The notes beneath the pieces are model-generated. The model was not told the origin of the DNA. It searched no databases and saw only the letters and a program-made list of their open reading frames with translations. A stretch of 64,000 nt of DNA, taken from contig CM019701.1 of NCBI GenBank assembly GCA_009760885.1, positions 20,328,630 to 20,392,629 on the forward strand. The letters are read 5' to 3'. The DNA comes from Achatina immaculata (lineage: Eukaryota; Mollusca; Gastropoda; Stylommatophora; Achatinidae). Below, piece by piece: positions 19,006-30,755 of this stretch (positions within the stretch are counted from its first letter, which is position 1; each line of letters begins with the position of its first letter). A program made the translations under genes and the position numbers.

Positions 19006-20071
19006 TAGTTTGATATTCTAAACCTTAAAATGACATTTCTGAAGCTATGTGACTGTAGGTTTACAAAATGTGAGAAAGTACAGAATAAAATTGTAACAAG
19101 AATATTTATTGACAGTACACTTTCATATGGGGGGGGGGGGGGGGGATTGGAATTATTGGAGAACAACATGATTGTTTTATGATAAAAAATATAAACATTT
19201 TTGCACATTATATTCAAATATGAAGTCAAACTGACCAATAATAATGAAATGACAAGGTTTTCACATTGTCAACACTCTGAGTAAAGTCATTAGAAAAAAA
19301 ACTGTCCAATTCTGAAACTTGACTTCAAAGCATAAAACATTTCAGTTTGACATAAATGACATTATAAAAATAAACAGAACAAAGCAAATTGTTTATGTAC
19401 TGAAAAATGTGAGAATTTATTTTATAATTATGTCAAATGACATACTATCAGATGACACTTCAAAATGTAGTAGTCGTATGGTTTATGTTAGAAATAATTT
19501 ATCCATTTCTGAAAGCATAACTGTCACATTTTAGTATCTAATACTTGTTTTTACTTCTCTAGATTATGTTCTAGTCTCCTACCATGAAGACGTGTTTTTC
19601 CCAGCTCTGAATTCTCGATGTTCTATGTGGTTCTACAAGCAAACGTGTATTGAAACTTATATCAGTGTTTTCATCTTGTCATTGTGATTACGATGAAATA
19701 TGCTAGAAATATAAATTGTGTGTTTTTTCTTGGATAACTCCAGAAATATCGTAAGTTGTATTCATCACTTATTAATCATCTATTTTTGCTATTTTTCACA
19801 TGTGGTGAAGCATGGCCCAGCCTAGCTAATCCACTGACTAAACAATGCGAGTGTCAGACAATGGGCTCGGCAAGCTATTGTTCTCCTGTTGTAAGTACCT
19901 ACATGTAAGATGATAATATGTGAGGAAGAGAAACTAGGTGAGATTACGAGGCCATGTAGTTGCCGTGATGGACTATGGTCCATGGCGGCCAAAAACTACA
20001 TACTTAATAAAAAGAAGGCCCTGGAGGGTAAACTCCGAGAGTGCGGCAACCACCCAGGTGTGATAATAAAT
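19006..20071. other. PRPF6 intron 4, unassigned part
   Basis: AT-rich sequence with a poly-G run (about 18) at 19128-19146. No gene or repeat recognised. Confidence 0.5.
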
Positions 20072-20609
20072 AATGTATAAAATAGGAAAAAGTAGGTGCA
20101 GCTTTATTACTTAATGATTACAAAGTTGTGACGTTTCGGCTTGAGCCTTAATCATACAAAAACATACAGGACGAAGAAATAGAGAGAGGAGATAAAGTAT
20201 AAATTCACATGAATACTATTAAAAAAAAAAAATTTTTTTTTAAAAGAGTAATTAGCTGTAAATTGTAAGGTGCGACTTGTCCGGCAGTGTGTGTCAGGAA
20301 TGGATTCAGCAGAACGTGGAGACTTTAAATAGAGACCTGTGGTCGGTGGGTTGTAACTGGGGGTGGTGGATAGGGAACCAGGGAGGGGAGAGAGAGTGAT
20401 ACAATATTGACCTAGCTAGGAGAAGTTGAAACAGATGATTGGGGAAGAGGGGTTGCTGTGAGGAAATTTGAAAAGTAAGAAGGGGTGGACTCCTCTCTCT
20501 ATTTCTTCGTCCTGTATGTTTTTGTATGATTAAGGCTCACGCCGAACCGTCACAACTTTGTAATCGTTAAGTAATAAAACTGTTCCTACTTTTTCCTATT
20601 TTATACATT
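20072..20609. mobile_element. Long inverted-repeat element, probably Penelope-like
   Basis: Two 120-bp arms (20072-20191 and 20490-20609) are near-perfect reverse complements around about 300 bp of non-coding sequence with a long A/T run. Each arm, read from inside outward, carries atgattaaggctcaagccga followed by aacgtcac and then aataaaRctg. This resembles the hammerhead ribozyme motifs and terminal sequences known from Penelope-like element terminal repeats. No RT or GIY-YIG frame is present. No target duplication was found. A foldback MITE is the alternative. Confidence 0.65.
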
Positions 20610-20886
20610 CTGGTACCACAGCTTTACTGCAGTACTCTGTGTATAGTTATATAGTTATATACTTATACACTAATTATTGTGTGTTACTAATAATAAATAA
20701 GTCTAACGAGGGACAATGTGTTACCGTCTTCTTTCACAATACTCTTCAATACAAGAGTATAAAGCAAGCCATGGATGAATGGTATCACACTCAAAGTGAA
20801 AAACGGACAGACAAAGATGGCGCAAATGTAGAAAATATAATAAAAGCATCAGCCTTTACCATCACTTATACCACACCAAAAACAAA

Positions 20887-21200
20887 GTGTTGGTACAGGG
20901 TACAGCGGAGGCTGTTGATTCCTGGTTGTCTGATGAGTTCAGTCTTTTGCAAGAATCATTCACCAGGACAGCAGCTAATGTGCATCATGCACAAGGCATT
21001 CTAGTATCAGTAGATGACTGTCAGGACAATGCACATGATGCACCAGAAGCGTGTCTAGAGAATATGGCAGGAGACCAGCTGAACAATCCTGACACCGAAC
21101 ATGTGGGAGTAGTCGTGTCAGAGTCGACATCTACACACACTGATGACCACACAGGGCAGCAAGTAACTCCCCTTGAGCTGAAATCACAAGATCCTGGTCT
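20887..21200 (+). pseudogene. L2 ORF1, N-terminal part (before the RTE-A insertion)
   Basis: An open frame reads VDSWLSDEFSLLQESFTRTA and on to QQVTPLELKSQDPGL, where RTE-A interrupts it. The same frame resumes after 24375 with DPGLPTTIMCITNHSC. I do not recognise a domain in this N-terminal part, which is rich in acidic and His/Asp/Ser residues. Confidence 0.6.
21188..21200. repeat. Target-site duplication of RTE-A, left copy
   Basis: The 13-mer aagatcctggtct is repeated exactly at 24375-24387. Confidence 0.95.
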
Positions 21201-24200
21201 CTCTCTCTGAACCTTAAGTGCCCAGGGCATATAGGGCTTCCGCAAGGGTTTTCCACAAATGTCTGTCCTTCGCCTTTTTTTCTGCTCTTGCCCAGGTGAG
21301 CCCTCTATTGCTCAACATCCTTTCTGTTGTTCTTCTCCATGTCTCTTTTGGTCTACCCTTACTTCTGTTCCCCTGTGGTGTCCATCTTTTTGGTAGTGAG
21401 TTGTCAGTCATACGGAGCACATGTCCCAACCATCGCCAGCGTCTTTCCTCAATAATTGTTGTCAGTGGCTTCATCTGCATTTCTGCCAATAAGATGTTAT
21501 TTCTTATGGTGTTTGGCCAAAATATTTTTCTAATTCTTCGTAAACATTTAGTCTGGAAAGAATTCAACTTGTTTTCTATGGTTTTGGTGATTTTCCAGCA
21601 TTCACTTCCATAGAGTAGTACACTTAGAACATTACTCTTAAATATCCGGATTTTCATATTCATGCTTAGTTTTTTAGATTTCCATAAAGTCTGCAGCACT
21701 GCAAAAGCCTGGTTTGCTCTAGTAAGTCTGCTGTTGATGTCCTCTGTGCTGTCTCCATTTTCTACTACTCTACTGCCAAGGTATACAAATTCATTGACCT
21801 CCTCCACTAGCTTGCTATCTATTCTGAGTACATTTCTGTTGTTCACATTTTGCTTCATTAACTTTGTCTTTCCTACGTTGATCTTTAGTACTGTGTTGTT
21901 TCCATTCTGAGTTAGCTTGTTTATTTTATCTTGCATATCTTTGTGACTGCTTGATATAGACAAATGTCGTCCGTAAAGTCAAGGTCCTCCAGCACTGTGT
22001 CAAGGGTCCATTGTAATCCTCTGCGTTTGTCGGATGTTGCCTCCTTCATTAACCAGTCTACTGCCAAGATAAATAATGTTGGTGACAGTACACATTCCCT
22101 GTTTGTACCCTAAAGCTGCTGGAGGTATGTTGTCTACAGATCACTTTGCACTGAAAACCCTCATATAGGGCTTTGATTACATTTACTATCTTATGGGGGA
22201 GGCCATGCCATCTTAGGATTTTCCACAGTGCATCTCTGTTGACACTGTCAAAGGCTTTCTCAAAATCTATGAACAATGCATATGTTGTGCTATGCCACTC
22301 ATTTGCCTGTTCTAATATTTGTCTAAGTACAAATATGTGGTCTATGCATGATCTTCCTTTCCTAAATCCTGCCTACTCTTTCTGAAGTTTTTCCTCACGT
22401 GTTGGTACAATTCTGTTGATGATTACTCTGCAAAATACTTTACTGGTGAGTGGCAGTAGGGTAATGCCTCTCCAGTTGCCACAATCTCTGAGGTCACCCT
22501 TCTTTGGTAGTTTTACTATAAACCCAGTTTTCCACTCCTCTGGGGCTTTTTCTAGATCCCAAATTTGTTGTAATATCCGGCAAAGTTGTTTTGGTGTTTC
22601 TGTTTCATCTGCTTTCAACATCTCAGCAGTCACTTCATCTTCACCTGGTGCCTTGTCTGATTTTAGCTTCTTTATCGCCTCCTTTACTTCACTTATTGTT
22701 ATTGGTCCTATATTGATGTTTAGTTCCGTTTTTGCTTCAGGTATGTCTATTGTTTGTGCTGCTTGTGTTCTGTTTAGTAGGGTGTTAAAGTGTTCCCTCC
22801 ATCTTTCAATTTTTTCTCTTTCTCCACTGACCAGTTGTCCATTTTGTGTCCTTTCTGCACTTTCACATCTTGTGTTGAAGTTACCTGTCATCTGCTTTGT
22901 GATTTTATATATAGTTTTCATGTCATTTGTATATACTGCTTTCTCTGCTGTTTCTGCTAAGTTGTCATAGTATTGACGTTTATCTTGACGGCATGATTCC
23001 CTCACTTCTTTGTCTTTTTGTGCATAATTACTTAAAATTTGCTCTTTAAGCCGTTGTGATTTGGTGTTCAGTAATTTTTTCTTAATTTCTTTTCTTTGTT
23101 CTATCTTTTCCCATGTGGTCTTGCTTATCCATTCCTCTTTTCTCCATTTCCGATATCCCAGCACCTCTTTTGCTGTTTCCTGTAGTGTTTTATTGAACTC
23201 TAGTATGGACATTTCTGCTTTGTCTTGTAGGACACTGAAGCGGTTCTTAAGTACTATTGAGAATTCATTTCTTGTTTGCTGGTTTTTCAGTTTTCTTGTA
23301 TCAAAACGTACCTTTCCTTGTTCTCCGATTTTAGCTTTCCTTAATTTTAGTTTTATTTTTGCTACCAGAAGGTTGTGATCACTTCCTACATTTGCTCCTT
23401 TCCTTGGTTGCACATCTTGTAGTGACCGTTTCCACTTGTTGTTTATTAGTATGTGATTGATTTGGTTTTCTGTGGTTTTATCTGGTGACCTCTAAGTCAC
23501 CTTATGGATGTTTTTATGTTGGAAAATTGTCCCTCTGATGGTCATCATGTTTTCTTCATAGAAACTGCAGAGTCTTTCTCCATTTTCATTAGTTCTCCGA
23601 TTCCTTCTCTTCCCATGATTCTTCTTCTATCTTCATTTCCTTCACCCACTTTTGCATTGAAGTCGCCCAAGATGAGTAGCATATCATGCTTGGGTATTGT
23701 TTCTACTGTGGCTTGGAGGCTGTTGTAAAAATCTTCTTTTATTTCCTCTTCAGCTGCTTCTGTTGGTGCATAACAAACTATAATAGACAGCTTCATGAAT
23801 CTTGAGTTGAACCGTGCACATAATAATCTCTCATTTATTGGGGTCCATTTCAGCAATGCTCTTGATGCTTCTTTTGTTATAATCAATGCTACTCCTCCTT
23901 CATGAAGATCTTCTTTACCAGACCATATTATTGTATCTTCTGTGTGCTGTGTTGTTAATTTCCTTCTGCCTTGTCCTGTCCATCTTGCTTCTTGTATTCC
24001 TAGTATGTCTAGTTTGTATCTGTGCATTTCCTTGATGGTTTGTGCTAGTTTTCCAGTCTGGTTAAGTGTTCTTACATTCCAACTGCCTATTTGCATCTTG
24101 TGTTTAGGTTCCAGGAGGTCTGCAGTCGGGCTGGGGACTTCCTGTGGCTGGCTTTCATCCACAACCTTCATGGGCTCAGTTTCCTGATAAGCATTTCTCC

Positions 24201-24374
24201 TTCCACCTGCATTTGTTTTTTCCCTTGCTTCCGTTTCTGTAGCAGTCTGATAGTTTTTTTACCAGATAGGGTTGCTGACCCTATGCCGAACCCTCCTTAG
24301 TCACCTTTTACGGTCATGCGTGGTAGGGTACAGTGGTCCTATTCTTTGCAGATCCCGGGTACCACACGGGGGGG
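21201..24374 (-). mobile_element. RTE-A LINE, full length, 3.17 kb
   Basis: The element is bounded by an exact 13-bp duplication (21188-21200 and 24375-24387). On the minus strand the order is a 200-bp leader, APE endonuclease, RT and a C-terminal domain, ending in gggcacttaaggttc and an (AG)n tail at 21201-21210. No RNase H and no ORF1 are visible, the compact design of RTE elements. It sits inside ORF1 of an L2 LINE. Confidence 0.93.
21214..24171 (-). pseudogene. RTE-A endonuclease-reverse transcriptase, lightly broken
   Basis: Starting at 24171, the endonuclease has QIGSWNVRTLNQTGKLAQT, GIQEARWTG, YAPTEAAEEE, LILGDFNAKVGEG and GSDHNLLVAK (catalytic N, E, D/N and D/H visible). RT follows with KSDKAPGEDEVTAEML, LRDCGNWRGITLLP and MFIDFEKAFDSVN, then an altered FTDDI box near 21985 where FADD is expected. 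The C-terminus has FVYLGSRVVENGDS and RRWRWLGHVLRMTDNSLPKR. Breaks are a frameshift near 23560, an in-frame stop near 23490 (TAG at a Trp position before RSPDKTTENQ), and shifts near 22370, 22060 and 21960. Confidence 0.88.
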
Positions 24375-25450
24375 AAGATCCTGGTCTACCTACAACTATC
24401 ATGTGCATCACAAACCACAGTTGTCCAGAGTCAATTGATGATCAAAGTTCTCTGGAAACTTCAACTTATGGTGAAGGGCCATCAGTTCCTTTCAGCCAGG
24501 AAGTAATAAATGCTGTCACGGAGTTAGTAAAGATCCTCATCAAAGACATGGCTGCCGAAATAAAACAGTCTCTCAGTAGTGAAAATGACAGTCTCAGGAG
24601 AGAAATCATGACTCTCAGAGAGGAAAATCATAGCATGAAATGTCTTATTGATTTGATGCGGTCAAAAACTCTCAGCCAAAATAACATTCACGAAAAAAAG
24701 CACCCAGAAAGTTTCTACAGATGAAAGTGAACCAAATCAGGAGACAAAAATCACAAGCTGAGCCACCGTCTCCAAGCTCATCAAATAAATCACAATAGAA
24801 ACTTGAGCTTACGCCCATACGGCACAGTAAAGAATCATCATAAGAACTGAAAGAAGTCAACACAATGTACCCCATCGATGTACACATTAGCAACAGGTTT
24901 GAAGTTTGGCAGGACAGTTCAGCAACAAGCAGTCAACAGGTGCCTATATCACCAAAAACAGACATGGTTCACAAGCATTCCTCTCAGCAGCCACCAAATC
25001 GAAATCACTACCAGCACCATCCCAGTCACCAGCACAACTTCCACATCAAAGAAAACACTAATCACCAGGTGATTGGAGACTCCCTAATGAAAGGAATATA
25101 TGCTGACCGGTTGTCCATCTCAGTAGAGAACACAGTCTCACTGATTCCAGTACCAGGGGCTGGTATCATGAAAATAATAGGAACACTGAGAAGCTTGAAC
25201 GTTGACCCAAAGATCATGAGGACCCTACATTCTTCATGCCCTGATATCAACAATTAAACAAAAATTTCCAAACACATCAAACTTCATATCTTCAATCATA
25301 TCTGCCTACTCCGGTGCTGGGCGTCGCTTGGCATACAACAAGAGATTTCTCAGCACACTGCCAATAAAACAACTTAAGTTTCATCGATAACACCCCGCTC
25401 TTCTCTTCGGAGTCTGGAGCTCCCAAGAAAAGACTTTATCTTGATCAGAT
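24375..25450 (+). pseudogene. L2 ORF1, coiled coil and esterase-like region
   Basis: Resuming after the RTE-A insertion, the frame encodes a coiled-coil-like stretch (VINAVTELVKILIKDMAAEI and on to LRREIMTLREENHSMKCLI). After a break comes QVIGDSLMKGI at 25069-25100, matching the GDS block of SGNH esterases. In another frame YLDQIHTNK at 25437-25463 resembles the catalytic D-x-x-H block. Esterase domains of this kind are known from ORF1 of CR1/L2-type LINEs. A stop at 25255 and frameshifts show the copy is dead. Confidence 0.65.
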
Positions 25451-25977
25451 CCACACCAACAAGATCAGTACTAGCATACTAGCTAAAAATATCAAGTACC
25501 CCACTTGAACGCAGCAGGACAGAGTACCACCGTCAGGCAACATAAAGCTGCGAAGACAAGTTAAAAACCCATAACACACGGGGGTCCACCTCATCTCTGA
25601 TTATGCAACCCCCCTGTGTCCTCCAAAACCTCACCACTTTCCCCTACACCAACTCCAACTCCTTTATCCTCTCCATATGACCCATCCTCTTCATATGACT
25701 CCATGTCCCCGTCCCTTCCCACTCTGCAGCCGGCAACCATCCAGGCAAACCACTGCTAACACTACCCAGAATCTACCACACCCACCCCAGTGGAATCTAG
25801 ATTTACATTATCTCATGCAGTTCAGCCCAGCAGCTTTAAGTCAACCCTTCATGATGTCTGTCATCCACAAGCAACACATGTCACCGATGTTCAAACAATA
25901 GGAACTGTGACATTTCATGAAATATCTTGTTATTTAATTATTTATCATTGTAACCTTACCATTACTAGTTGTAGAAA

Positions 25978-28740
25978 ATGGCCCAGATAGTTGATGAGTG
26001 GCTGCGAAAGGAAGGTCTCAGAATTGGTCATTTAAACATTTGCCACATGTTAGGGAAACTTTCTGAGGCAACTAATATAGTTAATCATAACCTCCATGTC
26101 TTTGGCTTATCAGAAAGTCATCTAAAAAAAATTATAACTGACGAAGACATTAGGATGGACGGTTATAATTTACTTCGACGTGACCCTGCTAGGAAGCTTG
26201 AGACAGGATTAGTCGTATATGTTACCACAGCAATATAATCTTGCCGTAGAAAATACCTTGAGACACCAAATACTGAATGTATACTGTTGGAAATCAAACT
26301 TCCAAAGCAGAGCCCAATTTTAATTGGGTTTCTGTTTCGTAATCCAAATGCAACAGCATTGTGGGATGATCACTTTACAAACATGATGGATTATGTTTTG
26401 TCTTTTAAAGGATATAATTGTTCTTGGAGATTTCAATATTAATTACAGACACACAGATGCTACATGGAATAATATTGTTTTATCATACAATTTATCCCAA
26501 ATAATCACTAAACCTACCAGAGTAACTGAAACATCATCCACACTAATAGATCACATATAGTAGCTCATCCAGAAAACATAGAATGTGAAGTCCCTCACAT
26601 ATCACTGAGTGATCACTATCCAGTCTGTTGCACATGGACACGGCATGGCTTGAAAATTCCCAAAAATAAACATACCAGTATTAAATTTAGAAGTTTTAGC
26701 AAATTCAGCTTAGAATCATTTCTGAAAGAGTTACAAGAAGCACCTTTAAATCATGCGTACCAACTAACTGACCCTGATAAGGCCCTGGAATATTGGATAA
26801 AAACCTTCGGGTATGTATCTGACAAGCATGTTCCTATTAAAGAAGTAAGAGTTAAACATCAAGTGAAGTCCCCCTGGATAACACCTGAGATATTGCAAAT
26901 CATGAGGGAAAGGGATCAGGCCCACAAAATTAAGGAATTCACTAGCTACCAATTACTTAGAAACAGAGTTCAGTATTTAATTAGGCAAGAAAAGAGAAAT
27001 TACTTTAGGACCTAGTTCAGAATAAATGAGACAGTAAGTCTGTCTGGAAAGCAATTAACATTCTAGCAAACAGGAGAAACAGTCTGACTTGCAGAGTTAT
27101 AATCATGTGCCCACTTGTGAAGAGTTCAGCAGTCACTACCGACCCCTACTTTTGATTTAAGCAAATTAAACAAATTTACAGGTAGCCAATGTGCAAATCT
27201 AAAGCAACCCAGTATTCCTTTCATGTCAGTTAGTGAAGTTTACAATTATCTTTCATCTTTAAAGAACAACAACACAGCAGGACTTGATGAAATCAGCAAC
27301 AAGATATTACGCTACTCTGCCCCAGTAATTACAGATACGCTAACATACATTTACAATCAGTGCACTGCACACTGTCATTTTCCTCAGGCTTTTAAAATTG
27401 CAAAAATATATCCCCTTTTTAAATCTGGTTCGTAGAAAAATCCTTCAAGCTTTAGACCAATTTCCAATCTATCAACTTTGTCTAAACCCCTAGAAAAACA
27501 CATACAAAAAACAACCTTACAACACATGCAAGAAAATGATTCAAATGTTGATTATCAGTCAGGTTTTAGGCCAAAACATTCCTGCCACACAGCTCTCACA
27601 AAAATGACAGAATGTTGGTTATCTAATATAAATGATGATAAATTATGTGGTGCTATCTTTGTTGACTTTAAAAAGCATTTGACAAGACTGATCAAGAATT
27701 CCTAGTTAGAAAGCTTGAGACTTAATAGATTACACCCTGACTTGACAAAATTTATTACATCTTTTCTTTCCAACAGACAACAGGTAGTTTGCCTCAAAAA
27801 CTCAAAGTCAAGTTCATCTGTGGCTGATACTGGTATTCCACAGGGATCTATTCTTGGTCCTCTCCTGTTTACCATGTACATCAATGATCTTCCACTTTAT
27901 CTCAAAAAATCATCTTGTGACCTCTTTGCTGATGACTGCACAGTTTACGCTAGTGACAGTGACTGTATTAATCTTGAGTCAACTCTTCAAATTGAAATAC
28001 ACAGTCTAATTAACTGGAGCAATAACAACAGAATACTCATAAACATCATCAAAACAAAATCCATGCTCATTACAACAAGACAGAAATTAACAAATTCACC
28101 AACACTACAGCTCCATGCTGAAACTTCACAGACAGAGAATGTTAGTGAATATAAAACTCTAGGTCTCATGACTGACCATCACCTCAGCTGGAATCATCAT
28201 GTAGACAATCTAACCAAACTCATTACACAAAACGTTTACCAATTTACTAAAATTAAACATTTTCTTGACATAGACACCAGAAAAATATACTACATATCAC
28301 AGATACAAACACACTTGGACTACTGCTCCACAGTCTGGGATGGTTGTTCCATGGCAAACATGAAAAGACTTTACTCACTTCAAAAATGAGCAGTAAAGCT
28401 TATAGATGACAAACATGCAGCACATATTACAAATATCTTATTATTCTACCCCTCAAGAAGAGATTTCTTTTCAACAAGACCAAGTTAATTCATAAAATTC
28501 TATCGTACAATGCTCCATCCTATCTGTGGTTGTTGTTCAAATCCAACCCAAAACACAGTTAACGCTTAAGCAATTGTATTCTCCCAAAACCAAGGCTTGA
28601 CATGTTTAAAAGAAGCTCTTACTCAACTGCCCAACTTTGGAATGCCCTACCAATTCACGTAAAACTTATAAGTAATAATTGCTCTTATAACTTTAAACTT
28701 TGTCAACATCTGTTTGATATGGACTATATGCCTCTCTAAG
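25978..28740 (+). pseudogene. L2 ORF2, endonuclease-reverse transcriptase, broken
   Basis: The endonuclease begins LRIGHLNICHMLGKLSEATN with GLSESHL. The RT holds NNTAGLDEISNKILR, FRPISNLSTLSKPLEKHI, YQSGFRPKHSCHTAL, AIFVDFKKHLTRL (motif A; the usual KAFD is damaged), GIPQGSILGPLLFTMYINDL and LFADDCTVYAS. The thumb region has LGLMTDHHLSWNHHVDN and HLDYCSTVWDG. Stops fall at 26236, 27433, 27703 and 28387. The FADD box survives, so decay appears to be by scattered mutation. Confidence 0.85.
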
Positions 28741-29015
28741 CATAGTTTAAAGTAGTTTAAAATATGGCTTGAGCGTTGTAATTATTTTTTTAATACTGCT
28801 TTTCTATAAATTTGTTAGTTTTGAATGAATGTAAGAATGCAAGTTTATTTCATGTTGTTGCACAAATCAGAGTGTAGAGATAAGTTTATTATTTATTTAT
28901 GTAATCATTTAATTGTGTCTTCATGATTATTATGCTCATTAACAAATGCCGAATGACTGTGACTGAGCGTAAGCTGTATGAATGTCAGACGGGCCTGCGT
29001 GCCCAATTCTTAACC

Positions 29016-29480
29016 CTTTGAAAAAAAAGTATGTTCATTCGTTCTCTGGCAGAATTCTTCCTTTCAGAAAACATAATGTCACATTTCTGACATTTAGCAC
29101 CTGTTACTTCTTTTTACTGTCTAATGAATTTATTCCATCATCCTTGTCATGACTGAAAGTTCTGAAATCAAATAAAATATTCATAATCTAATTTGAATGC
29201 AGAGATTACTTAGAGAATAAGTAACATACAGCTATTTCAGAGCAAAGAGCACACATATGCTGCCAGAAATGTAGACACAACTTGACACTGCTGAAAGACA
29301 TTGCAGAAGCTCATTCAACTTTCTCACTAAGTAAGATCTTACGTTCATTATCAATAATAGACCATTAACAGTTACTAAACTACTCATTCTCAACCTAATT
29401 TATTGTAAATAACACCTTACTTTATGTTAAATTAGCCTACAGTTATTATATGAACAAAGTCCCAATTCCATCCCTTTTCA
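29016..29480. other. PRPF6 intron 4, unassigned part
   Basis: AT-rich sequence with no recognised feature. Confidence 0.5.
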
Positions 29481-29839
29481 CTTTTTATTCTCAGAAGTAA
29501 ACTTACCTTGTCACCATGTGTCATATTTGTTGGTCTAATATTTTCCTCATCAAAGCAGCGGCTGCCATCTGATAACTTCTCATGTTTCCACTCCATCACT
29601 TGAATTCAAATCAGTTTCAGGCTCTTAATTTGAATCTGATTACATATTAGTAAAATATTAAGTAGACACTCTTACTGTGAACCGACCGTAAGCGATCCAA
29701 GACGGTGGCTGTGATTTTTTTTGTTTATATCTCCCATACTATTTTTTCTGCACGAAAAGTGACAATGAGATCTTCTTTGATAAATAAAAGTGTTTAGAAT
29801 ATTTTTAAAACTTTTTAAATACTAATTTACATCACAAAA

Positions 29840-30127
29840 GTCATCAGACACAAGTGTCTGGAATTCAGTGTTTGTACCCTGCATCGACTCAAAATGTTTC
29901 ACACAGACAAGTGTCCATGTGGCCGTGGAGTCCAGACTCCAGAACATATCCTACAAGAGTGCCCAAACCATGCAGACCTGAGGCGTGAGACATGGCCAGA
30001 GGACACAAGCTTGGGGCAAAAGCTTTGGGGCTCCTATCAAGATCTGGAGAGGACTACAGGCTTTGCCATGTCAACAGGGATCAGGATCTGAAGTGACCAA
30101 CAACCTCGAATGCAGAAGAAGAAGTGT
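29840..30127 (+). mobile_element. I-type LINE 3' fragment
   Basis: A 5'-truncated end of an I-like ORF2. The Cys/His cluster CPCGRGVQTPEHILQECPNH matches the C-terminus of the element at 7.4 kb in layout, followed by DLRRETWPEDTSLGQKLWG, and the piece ends with gaatgcagaagaagaag, a (GAA)n tail. It is a different family from the 7.35-kb element. Confidence 0.75.
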
Positions 30128-30755
30128 TTGTTTTTTTTTAAGGGTTAAGCAAACAATAGGAAAAGAAATATGTACCTGTGAACATGGAAAATCATTAACA
30201 TCTGTTTTTCTTTTCCTGTTAGCATGGCAATGTTAATTTTTAAAATTTATTTTGATAACAGCAAAATCCTTAAGTGCTTCATCAATCAGTATGCTTTATA
30301 CAACACTATTATAATTCTTTAAAAACTCATGGTAATTAATTTTACATCCATGTTTTCTCTTCTCACATTTTTTCTAATTATTTTAAAAAAACTATAAATA
30401 TCATATTGTACTTCATTAAGTTTGTAATGTATATTGCCCCTGAACTGATTTTTAAAAAAAATCTGTCCCATAGCATTTGCATACCACAGGGCTGTGAAGT
30501 GTTAACGTCTTCACATTTCTAGGCCACTCCAGCATCTGAGGTAGGAATGTCTGCACCTGTCCTTGCTGCCTTTTTTTCCTAGGGAAGCCCCAGATATTCA
30601 TTTTTCAAGTCTGGTGCAGGTTGGTCCAAAAATTCCGCCAAAGTGCAAAGTCGAACCAGGGACTTTCTGATTAGTAAATGAGTGCACCAAACCTCTACAC
30701 TGCCATGGTATCTTCGTGAACTTATATAGACAATATATGCACAATTTAGCTTTTT
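30128..30755. other. PRPF6 intron 4, unassigned part
   Basis: AT-rich, with poly-A/T runs. No gene seen. Confidence 0.5.

Larger units (their letters stand above)
20700..29015 (+). mobile_element. L2/CR1-type LINE, split by a full-length RTE-A
   Basis: ORF1 pieces lie on both sides of RTE-A (21201-24374). ORF2 runs from 25978 (endonuclease LRIGHLNICHMLGKLSE) through the RT to about 28740. The 3' region ends near cagacgggcctgcgtgccca (28986-29007), with a small hairpin. The RT motifs GIPQGSILGPLLFTMYINDL and LFADDCTVYAS, and an esterase-like ORF1, are usual for CR1/L2 elements. Stops and frameshifts make the copy inactive. Confidence 0.85.

Noticed and set aside
22416..24300. Long plus-strand frames opposite RTE-A
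   Set aside because: They are antisense shadows of the RTE-A coding strand.
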